64,000 bases of DNA from CAYFUR01 sp964346275 (GTDB lineage: Bacteria > Sumerlaeota > Sumerlaeia > SLMS01), in assembly GCA_964346275.1 (NCBI GenBank), contig CAYFUR010000006.1:1-64000 (forward strand), written 5' to 3'. Made by a program: the position numbers and the translations under genes. Every line of letters begins with the position of its first letter. Position 1 is the first letter of the stretch. Below, piece by piece: positions 9,398 through 17,788 of this stretch. The notes under the pieces were generated by a model. It had not been told where the DNA came from. It did not search any database and worked only from the letters and a program-made list of their open reading frames with translations.

Positions 9398-9920
9398 CCC
9401 AGCTGATCCTCGCCTCCGCCTCTCCCCGCCGCCGGGAATTGCTCGACGAAATGCAGCTTTCCTTCGAAGTCCGCCCGAGCAAGGTGGACGAAAAAGAAAT
9501 CCTGGCGGATCATCCGCGAACGTTTGCGCTGAGGGCAGCATACGCCAAGGCCCAGGACGTCGCCGGGCAATGTGAAGAGGGCGCATGGGTGCTGGCGGCG
9601 GATACCGTGGTGACGCGGAAAATGATTCTTTACGGCAAGCCGGAATCGGAGGCGGACGCTCGCCGCATGCTGAAGTCTCTCTCGGGAGAGACGCACCAGG
9701 TGATCACGGGCCTGGCGCTGGCGGAAGCGGGAACGATGAAGAGCTATCTGCGCGCGGTGGCCACGCGCGTGGTTTTTCGCGAGTTGAGCGAAACGGATAT
9801 CGACGTTTACCTGGCGACGGGCGAGCCCTTTGACAAGGCGGGGGCCTATGGCATCCAGGGAGAGGGCGGAAGCCTGATCAACCACATCGAGGGAGATTAT
9901 TTCAACGTGGTGGGGCTGCC
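9394..9920 (+). CDS. Maf-family nucleotide pyrophosphatase, 3' end lost in assembly gap
   Basis: Maf proteins hydrolyse non-canonical or modified nucleoside triphosphates such as dTTP/UTP or m7GTP and have been linked to septum formation. The N-terminal signature ASASPRRRELL, the ADTVV motif and YGIQGEGG near the C-terminus are all present. About 175 residues are visible and the family is about 190-200 long, so only the last 15-25 residues are hidden by the N run that begins at 9921. The start overlaps the previous stop by four bases. Confidence 0.88.
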
Positions 9921-10020
9921 NNNNNNNNNNNNNNNNNNNNNNNNNNNNNNNNNNNNNNNNNNNNNNNNNNNNNNNNNNNNNNNNNNNNNNNNNNNNNNNN
10001 NNNNNNNNNNNNNNNNNNNN
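9921..10020. other. assembly gap of 100 N
   Basis: There are exactly 100 unknown bases, the usual placeholder for a scaffold gap of unknown length. It hides the end of maf and the convergent terminator region before the minus-strand gene that ends at 10041. Confidence 0.95.
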
Positions 10021-10040
10021 ATGAGTTTTGGGGCGGTCGC

Positions 10041-10694
10041 CTACTCGCGCTTAAAGAGCTGGCGCGGCTCGGGGGTCGGCATTTCCCGTGGCGGATGCTC
10101 TTCGCTCACATCTACGACGGGCATTTTCTCGGTCTCGACGTTCACCAGTTCGCGCTCGTAGTCATAAGTCTTATAGGCCTTCTGGTCGTCGTGGGCGAGG
10201 CCCTCGCGAACGGTGGGATGGCGCTTGAGGAAGATGCTGGCGGTGTCGGGCGCATCTTCTTTCACGTTGAAGGTCAGGCGGACGACTTCGCCGTCTTCCC
10301 AACCGCCAAGGGAAAGGCCGGAGACAGCGCGCATCGTGAGGCCGGAGTCGCGGAACACCACGGGATCGCTGATCACGACGGCGACTTCGTTTTTCTTTCC
10401 CCTGGCATAGAGATTTTCAAAAGTCAGCGAGGGGGAGGTGTATTCGATGCGGGCACTCCACATATTAATGGGTTTGGGCGCGCCCTCGAATTCGATGGCG
10501 AACTGGATGGGCTGGCCGCGGAGGAGCGGACCCTCCTGGATGCGGCGCAGGCTGACCTTGGCGGGCGTCTCAAGTTCGACTTTTTCATAGGGATCCTGGG
10601 CCGAATTGGCCAATTGGGCGCTCAGTCCCGCAGGGATCAAAAGGAGGCCCAACAAAAACGTAAAGAGAGCAAATTGAGTGATTTGTTTGGTCAT
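10041..10694 (-). CDS. exported protein of unknown function, cohesin-like beta region
   Basis: This 217-residue protein has a clear signal peptide (about residues 1-26, ending LLIPAGLSAQ). The rest is rich in beta-type segments. Phrases such as QFAIEFEGAPKPINMW and GEVVRLTFNVKE recall cohesin or Ig-like domains, but this is only a resemblance. The C-terminus is charged and proline-rich. It is divergent from the MscS channel gene, with a 17-bp palindrome between them. I do not recognise the family. Confidence 0.6.
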   Translation of the reverse strand: MTKQITQFALFTFLLGLLLIPAGLSAQLANSAQDPYEKVELETPAKVSLRRIQEGPLLRGQPIQFAIEFEGAPKPINMWSARIEYTSPSLTFENLYARGKKNEVAVVISDPVVFRDSGLTMRAVSGLSLGGWEDGEVVRLTFNVKEDAPDTASIFLKRHPTVREGLAHDDQKAYKTYDYERELVNVETEKMPVVDVSEEHPPREMPTPEPRQLFKRE

Positions 10695-10776
10695 GTGGGG
10701 GTCGCACCTATCGGGGAAATGGATGTTCCGAGTGGTCTTCGTGGCATATGACCTTGCAGCATCGTGGAAGGTTTGC

Positions 10777-10793
10777 GATGGTCAAGGACCATC
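10777..10793. promoter_or_regulatory. 17-bp palindrome in divergent promoter region
   Basis: GATGGTC-AAG-GACCATC is a perfect 7-bp inverted repeat with a 3-base spacer. It sits between two divergently transcribed genes, where an operator would be expected. No regulator can be assigned. Confidence 0.4.
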
Positions 10794-10887
10794 CTGATGC
10801 GTGTGGTAAGGCATAAATTCCGCGGATGGGGCGAAAATTCGACATTCGCCACTTTTGTGAAGGCAAACCCCTCTTCAAGGAGACCCC

Positions 10888-11862
10888 ATGAACGAGTATT
10901 TCAGTCCGGAAAACCTGCAGGAAGTCTTTAATAATCTACTGACCAGTTTTCTGGCGGTGCTGCCGCCGATTCTGCTGACGCTGATCGGCTTTTGGATCGC
11001 GAACAAGCTGATCAAGTCGGCTCTCAAGCGTTTGCAGGACCGCCTGATGAACCGGGTGGAGAAGAAAGCGAAGGACGGCCGGTTGCCGAGGGAAGCGCAA
11101 AAGCGCATCGCCACTCTGTTTGCCATTTTCGAAAACACAATCTTCGTCGTGCTGCTGGTGGTTCTGGGAATGGTGATTCTGTCGATCTGCGGCGTGGAAA
11201 TCGGCCCGATCCTGGCCGCCGCCGGTGTTCTCGGCCTGGCCGTTTCCTTTGGTGCGCAGAGCCTTGTGAAGGACATCATCGCGGGAACTTTCATCCTCCT
11301 GGAAAACCAGATCCGCATCGGCGACGTGGCCATCGTCGATGGAACAGGGGGGCTGGTGGAAGAGATCAACCTGCGGACGGTGGTGCTGCGCGATCTCGAG
11401 GGCACCGTCCACGTCTTTCCCAACGGAACCATCAGCCGCCTTTCGAATATGACCAAGGACTGGTCGTTCTTTGTCATTGATATGGGCGTTGCCTACAAGG
11501 AAGACCCGGACCACGTGATGCAGGTGATGAAGCGCGTGGCGGACAGCATGCGCCAGGAAGACGCGTGGAAGACCAAGATCCTCGATGATATGGAATTGCT
11601 GGGGGTGAATAAATTCGCCGATTCGGCCGTGGAGATCAAAGCGCGCATCAAGACAACGCCGATCGATCAGTGGTCCACGGGCCGCGAATACCGCAAGCGC
11701 CTGAAGAAAGCGTTCGACGAAGAGGGGATCGAGATTCCGTTCCCCCACCGCTCGCTCTATTTCGGCGAAGCGAGCAAGGCGTTCGAGCTGGCGATGCTTT
11801 CAAGCAACGACAAGGCGCATCTGAAGATCGACGCGCCGAAGGACTCCGGCGGCAAGGAGTAA
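10888..11862 (+). CDS. small-conductance mechanosensitive channel (MscS family)
   Basis: This is an inner-membrane channel of 324 residues that opens on membrane stretch to release solutes during osmotic downshock. There are three hydrophobic segments (about 18-38, 78-100, 106-132). The third is the glycine/alanine-rich pore helix ending in SFGAQSLVKDIIAG, the hallmark of MscS. The soluble beta domain carries VFPNGTISRLSN. A good ribosome binding site (AAGGAG, about 10 bases before the ATG) supports the start. A strong terminator follows, so it is probably a single-gene transcript. Confidence 0.92.
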   Translation: MNEYFSPENLQEVFNNLLTSFLAVLPPILLTLIGFWIANKLIKSALKRLQDRLMNRVEKKAKDGRLPREAQKRIATLFAIFENTIFVVLLVVLGMVILSICGVEIGPILAAAGVLGLAVSFGAQSLVKDIIAGTFILLENQIRIGDVAIVDGTGGLVEEINLRTVVLRDLEGTVHVFPNGTISRLSNMTKDWSFFVIDMGVAYKEDPDHVMQVMKRVADSMRQEDAWKTKILDDMELLGVNKFADSAVEIKARIKTTPIDQWSTGREYRKRLKKAFDEEGIEIPFPHRSLYFGEASKAFELAMLSSNDKAHLKIDAPKDSGGKE

Positions 11863-11890
11863 GGCGCCGCGCCGGTTTACTGGAAAAGAA

Positions 11891-11935
11891 AAACGGCCCC
11901 GGGAGAGCGAAGTGCTCTTCCGGGGCGTTGTTTTC
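11891..11935 (+). terminator. intrinsic terminator after mscS
   Basis: The GC-rich arms CGGCCCCGGGAGAGC and GCTCTTCCGGGGCG pair around a short GAAGT loop. TTGTTTTC follows. Confidence 0.8.
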
Positions 11936-11945
11936 AGAAGGAGGG

Positions 11946-12042
11946 GAAACCGCCAGGAAGCCAAGGGCGCCAAGGCATTTGGAGACTTTCACAAACTATC
12001 CGGAATAAGGCACTCTTCCTCGTCATCTTTGTCTTTATCGAG
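11946..12042 (+). repeat. dispersed AACCGCCAGGAAGCCAAGG repeat plus CTTCCTCGTCATC word
   Basis: Positions 11947-11976 read AAACCGCCAGGAAGCCAAGG and GCGCCAAGG, a third copy of the family at 2229 and 4453. Positions 12010-12042 carry CACTCTTCCTCGTCATC and TTTGTCTTTATCG, a second word type also seen near 52606. I see no gene between 11863 and 12115. Confidence 0.55.
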
Positions 12043-12115
12043 AAGGACTGAGTACAAGCAGACTGTTGCTGTCAATACCGGCCGGTTCTTCCGAAAAGCC
12101 ATAGGGACGGATGGT

Positions 12116-12844
12116 TTATTCATAACGCGCTCGCCGCATGGCGCGGATGGTGGGGCGAAGGATNNNNNNNNNNNNNNNNNNNNNNNNNNNNNNNNNNNNN
12201 NNNNNNNNNNNNNNNNNNNNNNNNNNNNNNNNNNNNNNNNNNNNNNNNNNNNNNNNNNNNNNNAGGACAGAGAGCGCGCGAAGGCGCGATCGGAAGTAGC
12301 CTCTTGTGGTGAAGAGTTTTTCAAACCCGACAGCGGTGGCGTATTCCCTCATGGCGGGGAGGGGGAGGTAACGGATAAGGAGTGCGAAGAGGAGAAATAA
12401 CAGAAGCCGGCCGTCGAAGTTAGGATCCGTCATTTCCAGAAAGCCGAAATAGGCGAAAAGCACGAGCCAGAAGACGCCATTGGCGAGGAACCCCTTGCGG
12501 GCGACGCGGGCGGTGTTTCCGCGGACCCAGCGGAGGACGTCGCTCGCGGTGATGAGGGTGACGGCGACGTCTTCGTAGCGGATGCGGCGCCAGAGGTTTT
12601 CGTAGCTGCGCAGGCTGTGGAGCTGGGCGGCGTAGCCGAGGACCGGGGGGAGGAGGAAAAGTTCGAAGACGATCAGAAGCAGGAAGGCGCCAGGGCTTCC
12701 CGAGATGACCCAGAGATAGATGAGTTCTCCCTCCAGCACACAGAGCAACACCCAGGGCAGGAAGCCGACAAGAAAGTTTTCTCGCTTGATCTGCGCCCCG
12801 AGGGGCAGGAGGTCGAAGGGGTTTTCGCGATCGGATCCTGTCAT
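12116..12844 (-). CDS. polytopic membrane protein, interrupted by assembly gap
   Basis: This membrane protein of unknown function has at least five hydrophobic segments, in its first 110 residues and around 120-165. The phrase YEDVAVTLITASDVLRWV recalls LEELALTTLTREQVAFGL in the large membrane proteins at 48610 and 50400, so it may be a smaller relative (ABC-2 permease-like). The reading frame is open on both sides of the 100-N run at 12164-12263, but the true gap length is unknown, so the last 15 residues are not certain to belong. It follows an acidic cytosolic protein gene by 58 bases on the same strand. Confidence 0.55.
   Translation of the reverse strand: MTGSDRENPFDLLPLGAQIKRENFLVGFLPWVLLCVLEGELIYLWVISGSPGAFLLLIVFELFLLPPVLGYAAQLHSLRSYENLWRRIRYEDVAVTLITASDVLRWVRGNTARVARKGFLANGVFWLVLFAYFGFLEMTDPNFDGRLLLFLLFALLIRYLPLPAMREYATAVGFEKLFTTRGYFRSRLRALSVXXXXXXXXXXXXXXXXXXXXXXXXXXXXXXXXXXILRPTIRAMRRARYE
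12164..12263. other. assembly gap of 100 N
   Basis: This is a second placeholder of exactly 100 unknown bases, lying inside the 3' part of the membrane protein gene. Confidence 0.95.
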
Positions 12845-12902
12845 GAAGATATCATTACGTTCTCAACCGTGGCCGCGCCGGTCCGCTCCCTCGATCCCGC
12901 TT

Positions 12903-13457
12903 TTATTTCTCATCCTCCTCTTCATCTTCGTCGAATTCGGGTTCGGCGTCTTCCTCGCCATAAACGAAATCAGCAAAGGCCTCGGCGTTGGGAAACCAGA
13001 CGGAGTCTTCGTCCTCTTCGCTGGAGCGGACGAGGAGGCCGCTGTTGGTTTCTCCGGCGACGATATAGGCGATGGCGGTGGCGGCTTCGATGGCGGCGAC
13101 AGTGTCGTCGAAGGTGAGCAGGATATCGCGGGCGTTTTCCTCGATTTCCGGGCGCAGGGCGGGTTCCTGCTCGATGATTTCATCGGCGATGCGCTGCCAG
13201 GTTTCGTCGCGGTCGAGGCGCGGGGCGGCGTGGTAATCGACGGTGGGCTCGCCTTCTTCTTCCTGGAGTTCGGGCAGCTCGACGTATATACGTCCGTCGT
13301 GGAATTCGCCGGTGGAGCCTTCGTATTCGCCGACGGCAACGCGGCGGTCCTCGACGACGACCGCGCAACCGAGGCCAAGGAATTCGGCGAGGGAATGAGA
13401 GATTTCCGAAATGCTGAGCAGTTCGGTGTCTTTCTGGAAAATCATGATGGCGCTCAT
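12903..13457 (-). CDS. acidic cytosolic protein of unknown function
   Basis: This 184-residue soluble protein is strongly acidic, ending in a run of Glu and Asp from about residue 165. No membrane segment or signal peptide is seen. I start at MSAIMIFQKD because AAAGGGAG lies about 9 bases upstream. A much longer open frame continues upstream, but that part is the antisense of the exported-protein gene on the other strand. The body reads like a compact alpha/beta domain (LGCAVVVEDRRVAVGEYEG) with no family I can name. It is probably co-transcribed with the membrane protein gene downstream. Confidence 0.6.
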   Translation of the reverse strand: MSAIMIFQKDTELLSISEISHSLAEFLGLGCAVVVEDRRVAVGEYEGSTGEFHDGRIYVELPELQEEEGEPTVDYHAAPRLDRDETWQRIADEIIEQEPALRPEIEENARDILLTFDDTVAAIEAATAIAYIVAGETNSGLLVRSSEEDEDSVWFPNAEAFADFVYGEEDAEPEFDEDEEEDEK

Positions 13458-13790
13458 GGAACGGGCTCCCTTTGTCGGCTGGGACATCCTGCCTCGTTGC
13501 CGGGCGGCCGCAGCGCAACAGGAATCGGGTGGGACAATCGACGTTCGGAACGAAAAGCGGACCACAAGGCGGCCCGCCGGTCTCGGGGAATCCGGAAAAT
13601 GGGAGCATTGGCGGCCCCGAGAGCATTCCCTGGGAAGCATTCCGTCTTGACGGCGGTCGAAAAAGCTTCTTAGCTCGAAAAAGTTGAAACGATCAGATCC
13701 CCCTCCGCTTTGTCGAGGGCCTCTTGCTTGTCTTTTCCGGAGCGGGGCGGCTTTCGAGCGGGGGGAATTTCCGCTGGAAGGAGCATGGTT
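13458..13790. promoter_or_regulatory. divergent intergenic region with a 9-bp direct repeat
   Basis: This 333-base gap between divergent genes must hold both promoters. The sequence TCGAAAAAG occurs twice, at 13657-13665 and 13675-13683, 18 bases apart, just after TTGACG at 13647. The spacing would put both copies on similar faces of the helix, as for a DNA-binding protein. Nothing else stands out. Confidence 0.35.
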
Positions 13791-15539
13791 ATGACCAGGA
13801 AACTCCTGGCAGTCTTTGCGGTGTTCATCTCGGTGGGTCTGGCAGGCCATGCCGCCGCCGCGGAGCGCCTGGCCGTTCCCGGGCATACGCCCGCCAATCC
13901 CACCCTGATCGTCAGTGTGCCCAACACCGGGATGTTCTGGAGCCAGCTTGCCGGGACACCGCTGGGAAGTGCGGTGGCAGAGCAACTCGACCAGGCTGCG
14001 CTGGCCCCGGAAGAAGAGAGCCGCCTCGAGCGCCTGGAGGAGGAACTCGGCTTTTCCCTCAAACCGGCGGAATTCGCCACGAAGACCCTGAACGGCCTGG
14101 ATCTCTATCTTGTCGAAGTCGACGGGATTCTGGGCTTTGTAATGAACGCGTCCTTTGTCTCCGCCGAGATTCCCGGCCGCGTGCTCGACCAGGTAGTGCG
14201 CGAGGCCAAACTCTCCCAGGGCACGTCCGGGGGGGTGGAGGCCGGAACCGTGATCGATACGGAGGCGGCCGGCGTGCGGGAGGTTTCTCTGCCCGCTTTT
14301 TCCTCCTACTTCATCGGCCAGGGCGACCGCATTCTCTACTCCAACGACAGGGCACTGCTGCAAAGCGCCGTGGCGGACGAGGGACAGGTGCTGTTCGATT
14401 CCGAATACTGGTCCATGTATATGAGCCAGTTGGAAAGCGCCCCCGGCGTGGCCTGGGCCTTTGGCGAGATGACCGATCTCGCCCGGCTGGCCCAGCAGGC
14501 CGAAGGAGTGCCGATCCAGGAGATGACCGATCCAGGATCGTATATGACGGCGATGAAATTGCGCGTGCCCGACGAGAAGCATATCATCCTCAGCTCGTTC
14601 ATGCACGAAGAAGGCATGATGGGGGCCCAGCGGCGCTATGTGCTTTCGGCGCCGCCCCCCGGTGATGTTTCCGCTTTGAACTCTGTGCCCGAGGGCGCGA
14701 TCATGGCCTACGGCACGAACCATTTCGATGGGCTCGCGCTGCTGGAAGTCATCACATCGGCCGCCTCGCGGGCGCAGGGTTCGAAAGATGCCGGAGAACA
14801 GATCAAGCAGCAACTGAGCGGGCTGAAGATGATGCTCGGGTTCGACGTCGAGATGGACCTGCTGGCCAACATCGGCCCGAACCTGGGCTTTGCCCTGCAG
14901 CAGCCGGATCCCAACGCGCCGATGCCGGTGCCGGGCGCCCTGCTGGTGGCTAATGTGAAGAATCCCGACCGGTTTCGTAATGTGCTGACGGCTTTCGGCA
15001 ACATGATGGAAAGCATGGCGGCGCCTCCTCCGCCGGCCCAGGGAAGCAAAGAGATGGAGATGGAGGAAGAAGCGACGCCGACGCCCACCCCGGTTCCCAT
15101 GAAGAAGACCATGGAATTCCAGGGCGAAGAGATTGTCTATTTCGAGCCACCGGAAGGCGCCGGCGGACCGCCGGTCTCCCCCGCCTATACGCTGACCAGC
15201 GACGACAAGTTCCTGATCGCTCTGACTCCCGGCCATCTCCAGAGCGCTCTGAAAATGGCATCGGGCAGTGACGGAGCGCTTTTGGAATCCGCCGCGTTTC
15301 AAAACGCGGCGGCTCATCTGCCCGCGACCAGAAATTCGCTGACGTATTTCGAGCCGGCGACGATCGCGGATTTGCTGGAAGGCCAGAAAGCCCTGTTGAC
15401 GGGCCCGCTTAACCAGCCCGGCATGGACCAGGGGCTGGACAAAATCATCGCCCTGCTGCGGTCCATCACGGCGGTTGCCTCGACGGAACGCCTCCAGGCG
15501 GAAGGGAAGTATCAATCGGTGGTCGTGGTGATGCCGTAA
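13791..15539 (+). CDS. large exported protein of unknown function (DUF3352-like)
   Basis: This 582-residue protein has a signal peptide (about 1-24, ending GHAAAA). The opening of the mature part, NPTLIVSVPNTGMFWSQL, followed by TPLGSAVAEQL, resembles exported proteins in planctomycete-type genomes that begin with a VSVP phrase and are annotated DUF3352. A Pro/Thr-rich linker with TPTPTPVP lies near 430. Later segments repeat the general pattern of long amphipathic helices alternating with beta strands. The start is set by AAGGAG seven bases before the second of two nearby ATGs. It is a single gene. Its function is unknown; a role in the envelope is inferred only from export. Confidence 0.65.
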   Translation: MTRKLLAVFAVFISVGLAGHAAAAERLAVPGHTPANPTLIVSVPNTGMFWSQLAGTPLGSAVAEQLDQAALAPEEESRLERLEEELGFSLKPAEFATKTLNGLDLYLVEVDGILGFVMNASFVSAEIPGRVLDQVVREAKLSQGTSGGVEAGTVIDTEAAGVREVSLPAFSSYFIGQGDRILYSNDRALLQSAVADEGQVLFDSEYWSMYMSQLESAPGVAWAFGEMTDLARLAQQAEGVPIQEMTDPGSYMTAMKLRVPDEKHIILSSFMHEEGMMGAQRRYVLSAPPPGDVSALNSVPEGAIMAYGTNHFDGLALLEVITSAASRAQGSKDAGEQIKQQLSGLKMMLGFDVEMDLLANIGPNLGFALQQPDPNAPMPVPGALLVANVKNPDRFRNVLTAFGNMMESMAAPPPPAQGSKEMEMEEEATPTPTPVPMKKTMEFQGEEIVYFEPPEGAGGPPVSPAYTLTSDDKFLIALTPGHLQSALKMASGSDGALLESAAFQNAAAHLPATRNSLTYFEPATIADLLEGQKALLTGPLNQPGMDQGLDKIIALLRSITAVASTERLQAEGKYQSVVVVMP

Positions 15540-15683
15540 TGGGCTGTAAGAAAGTTTGTATAGCAACGGCCGAGCAACAGATCAGGGCATACGATTTGGC
15601 TTGAGCCTGTTTTTTGCACGCAGGAAAAAGACTTTTAGAAAGTGGTCAATAAAACCTATCCCCTCATCAGGAGGACGTGTGCG

Positions 15684-16100
15684 ATGAAGAAAAGCTTGAT
15701 GGCACTGAGCTGTGCCCTGTCTGTTGCAGCCATGAGCGGCTGCGCGTATCTCGGCGGCGGAACGGATCTTTCCGACGTGGCCGACTCCACCGGCATGGAC
15801 AACATCACAACCGGTGATGGCACCTTTGAGAACTACACCGCGACCGGCCATTACACCGGCACGGAAATCGGCATCGCGGTGGGCCTGCCCTACCTCGTGA
15901 AACTGATCGAGATCTATCCGATGCAGACTAACGAAGGCCTGCTGGAACATGTGGCCAACGCGGCCGCGGACGACGGCGCCAACGCCATGATCAACGTGAC
16001 GCCGCACGAGGCAACCTATACGGGTTTCCCCTTCGGCTTCGTCGGCCTCTATGTCGACAAGTCCCAGGGCACCGGCATCGACACCATGGGCGGCATGTAA
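15684..16100 (+). CDS. small predicted lipoprotein
   Basis: This 138-residue protein has a lipoprotein signal: a basic start, a hydrophobic core and the lipobox AAMSGC, with Cys at about 22. The mature part contains glycine-rich phrases (TGHYTGTEIGIAVG) and HVANAAADDGANAMINV, reminiscent of TRL-like or YbjQ-type small envelope proteins. That resemblance is weak. A strong AGGAGG nine bases before the ATG supports the start. It has its own terminator. Likely location is the periplasmic face of a membrane; function unknown. Confidence 0.65.
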   Translation: MKKSLMALSCALSVAAMSGCAYLGGGTDLSDVADSTGMDNITTGDGTFENYTATGHYTGTEIGIAVGLPYLVKLIEIYPMQTNEGLLEHVANAAADDGANAMINVTPHEATYTGFPFGFVGLYVDKSQGTGIDTMGGM

Positions 16101-16128
16101 GCCCCGATTGCCAAATCGATCACTCCGT

Positions 16129-16160
16129 GGCCCGGGCGGTTTCCGCCCGGGCCATTTGCT
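16129..16160 (+). terminator. intrinsic terminator after the lipoprotein gene
   Basis: The perfect 11-bp arms GGCCCGGGCGG and CCGCCCGGGCC surround a TTT loop and are followed by ATTTGCTTG. Confidence 0.8.
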
Positions 16161-16184
16161 TGCATTCTGATATTGCATTATAAG
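16156..16184 (+). promoter_or_regulatory. candidate sigma70-type promoter for the arsR-like gene
   Basis: TTGCTT (16156-16161) and TATAAG (16179-16184) are separated by 17 bases, about 90 bases before the ATG at 16272. The -35 box overlaps the tail of the preceding terminator. Confidence 0.4.
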
Positions 16185-16271
16185 AAAATCCGTTCGATTC
16201 TCGATCAAAGTCATTGACATAGTCGGCAAACACGCCGCAACATCTTTTTATTCTTATGTGGTGATGAAACG

Positions 16272-16625
16272 ATGAAAAAGAAAAAGACGCTCTCCCCGGA
16301 AATGATCTCGAAATGCGTGGAGCACCTGAAGTCGATGGCGGACGAGGCGCGGCTGCGCATTCTGCTCCGTCTCCGCGAAGGAGAGTGCAACGTGACGAAT
16401 CTGGTGGACGAGCTGGGGATCGCCCAGGCCTCGGTTTCCAAACACCTTTCCATTCTGAAACGGGCGGGCATCGTGAAAATGCGCCGCCAGGGAGCCCAGG
16501 CGCTTTACAGCATCAAGGACGATTCGGTTTACGATATCCTGCAGACCGTGTGCGAGAGTGTCCGCCGCGACCAGGCCGAGCTGTCCGCCGCAATCGGACT
16601 CAGAGCCCCGAGTTTCGAAATCTAG
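16272..16625 (+). CDS. ArsR/SmtB-family winged-helix regulator
   Basis: This 117-residue DNA-binding protein matches the ArsR family. The core MADEARLRILLRL leads into NLVDELGIAQASVSKHL, with the recognition helix at about 53-65, and then GIVKMRRQG of the wing. Such proteins usually repress their own promoter and release DNA when a metal or other ligand binds. Three cysteines (C15, C39, C94) are present, but the classical ELCVCD metal site is not; ECNV occupies that place, so ligand type is open. No transporter gene is adjacent. Its nearest downstream neighbours are the tandem exported paralogues, but they carry their own promoters. Confidence 0.85.
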   Translation: MKKKKTLSPEMISKCVEHLKSMADEARLRILLRLREGECNVTNLVDELGIAQASVSKHLSILKRAGIVKMRRQGAQALYSIKDDSVYDILQTVCESVRRDQAELSAAIGLRAPSFEI

Positions 16626-16882
16626 CCCCCTGATCCATTGTCTCAAACCAGGAAGGCTGTGCTCTCTGTACTCTGCGGATTTTATGGTTTTTCTTGTCCT
16701 CTGGAATCATCTGGCAACAACTTCATTTTGGAGTCAAACGACTGGTTGAAAGACTTTCACCCGCCGGTCATGTCGGAATGCGGCAGCCCACAGTTTTCCC
16801 AATAGCCTGCTCTTAAATAATCTAGTGAAACATTTTAAGAATACGGAATAGAATTACTACTTTTTCGTTTCGAAAATAACTG
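16626..16882. repeat. intergenic stretch with a CCGCAGAGTACAGAGAGCAC-type repeat
   Basis: On the minus strand, positions 16700 to 16653 read AAAACCATAAAATCCGCAGA, then GTACAGAGAGCACAG, a member of the dispersed CCACGGAGAGCAC word family also seen at 2051. The rest is AT-rich and I see no gene in it. Confidence 0.45.
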
Positions 16883-16910
16883 TTGCCAACTTCAGACAAA
16901 ATCGTATTTT
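16883..16910 (+). promoter_or_regulatory. candidate promoter of first tandem paralogue
   Basis: TTGCCA (16883-16888) and TATTTT (16905-16910) are separated by 16 bases and lie about 100 bases before the ATG at 17011. The second paralogue has the same TTGCCAACTT box at the same distance from its start. Confidence 0.45.
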
Positions 16911-17010
16911 TTTCATGTAAAGGAACAAATCAATACTTTGCACCTTGTTCTCGCCGGCTGCGGGGGCATTCCCGTGCAATCCCACTTTCCCGAGAAGGAG
17001 ACTTTTGATC

Positions 17011-17523
17011 ATGATGCGCAACAGGCTTGTTGGCTATGCAATCGGTGGTATTCTGGCGGGTGGTCTGGCCCTGGGAGTCCATTCCCAAACGGCGGGCCCG
17101 TTACCGGAAAACGAAATCAACGCAGCGACCATCTCGCAAGAAGGTGAGAAGGCGATCATTTCTTCTACGGTGTTCAATCGCGAAGGAACCCGCACGATCG
17201 GTTATTACGCGGGGACCGCCACAGATGAATCCACCCAGGTAACAGCCAACCGGGAGATTGATGCCAGGACCATGGTCATTCACAATGGCCAAAGGGACAG
17301 CTCCGGTTACATGGAAGGACTCATTCTCATCAATAACGGCTTCCAGCATTTCTTTGCTATCACTGAGCGGACAACCGAGAGCTTCCAGTTCGACCCGCCG
17401 TTGAAGCTACGGGAAGGGGATTCGATTGACTTTAATATCGATCCCGCAACAGCGGAAAATGTGTTCTTCAAAGTCACGTTCCACGGAACGCCACCGGCGA
17501 GCCAAGTTATGATAATTAAATAA
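17011..17523 (+). CDS. exported protein of unknown function, tandem paralogue 1
   Basis: This 170-residue protein has an N-terminal membrane-inserting signal (about 1-27, with GGLALGVHSQT). The mature part is beta-rich and ends in VTFHGTPPASQVMIIK. It is about 83 percent identical by eye to the next gene (29 differences in 170). Differences concentrate in the signal region and near residues 29-45, while 124 bp of the central part are identical. I do not recognise the family. GAAGGAG ten bases upstream supports the start. It has its own promoter and terminator, so the pair is not an operon. Confidence 0.7.
   Translation: MMRNRLVGYAIGGILAGGLALGVHSQTAGPLPENEINAATISQEGEKAIISSTVFNREGTRTIGYYAGTATDESTQVTANREIDARTMVIHNGQRDSSGYMEGLILINNGFQHFFAITERTTESFQFDPPLKLREGDSIDFNIDPATAENVFFKVTFHGTPPASQVMIIK
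17295..17418 (+). repeat. 124-bp identical block, copy 1 (pairs with 18073-18196)
   Basis: This segment inside the first paralogue is base-for-base identical to 18073-18196 in the second, synonymous positions included. The flanking coding sequence has diverged. Confidence 0.85.
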
Positions 17524-17551
17524 CTTTGCTTTCTGCGCAGACGTGTTTTCC

Positions 17552-17582
17552 TCCGGCAGACGGAATGCCTGCCGGATTTTTT
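17552..17582 (+). terminator. intrinsic terminator of paralogue 1
   Basis: The arms TCCGGCAG and CTGCCGGA enclose ACGGAATGC and are followed by TTTTTT. Confidence 0.8.
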
Positions 17583-17656
17583 GCCTTCGGACTCCCCGAG
17601 AAATTGTTGAGGATCGGAAATTCTTTCTTGGGGGCGAACAAATTTCAAAAAACCTC

Positions 17657-17686
17657 TTGCCAACTTTGTTATGAAGGTGCTTTAAT
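17657..17686 (+). promoter_or_regulatory. candidate promoter of second tandem paralogue
   Basis: TTGCCA (17657-17662) and TTTAAT (17681-17686) are separated by 18 bases, about 100 bases before the ATG at 17789. The TTGCCAACTT box is shared with the first copy. Confidence 0.45.
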
Positions 17687-17788
17687 CAATAGCGATTGGG
17701 CTTGAAAGCCAACTCAAAGCCGTTTGCTTCGCGCTGCGGGGCGGTCTGCTTTGAAGTTGGAATCACATCCACGAGGAGAATCGTTATC

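Noticed and set aside
9394..10161. A single Maf protein reading straight through the N run
   Set aside because: The 100 N are a placeholder of unknown true length, and the sequence after the gap is antisense to the exported-protein gene at 10041-10694, so the fusion is artificial.
13458..15566. Minus-strand open frame running upstream of the acidic protein, giving 887 codons in total
   Set aside because: Beyond 13457 it is antisense to the exported-protein gene, whose signal peptide and ribosome binding site are clear. The translation is His/Arg/Gln-rich, as expected for a shadow of GC-rich coding DNA.
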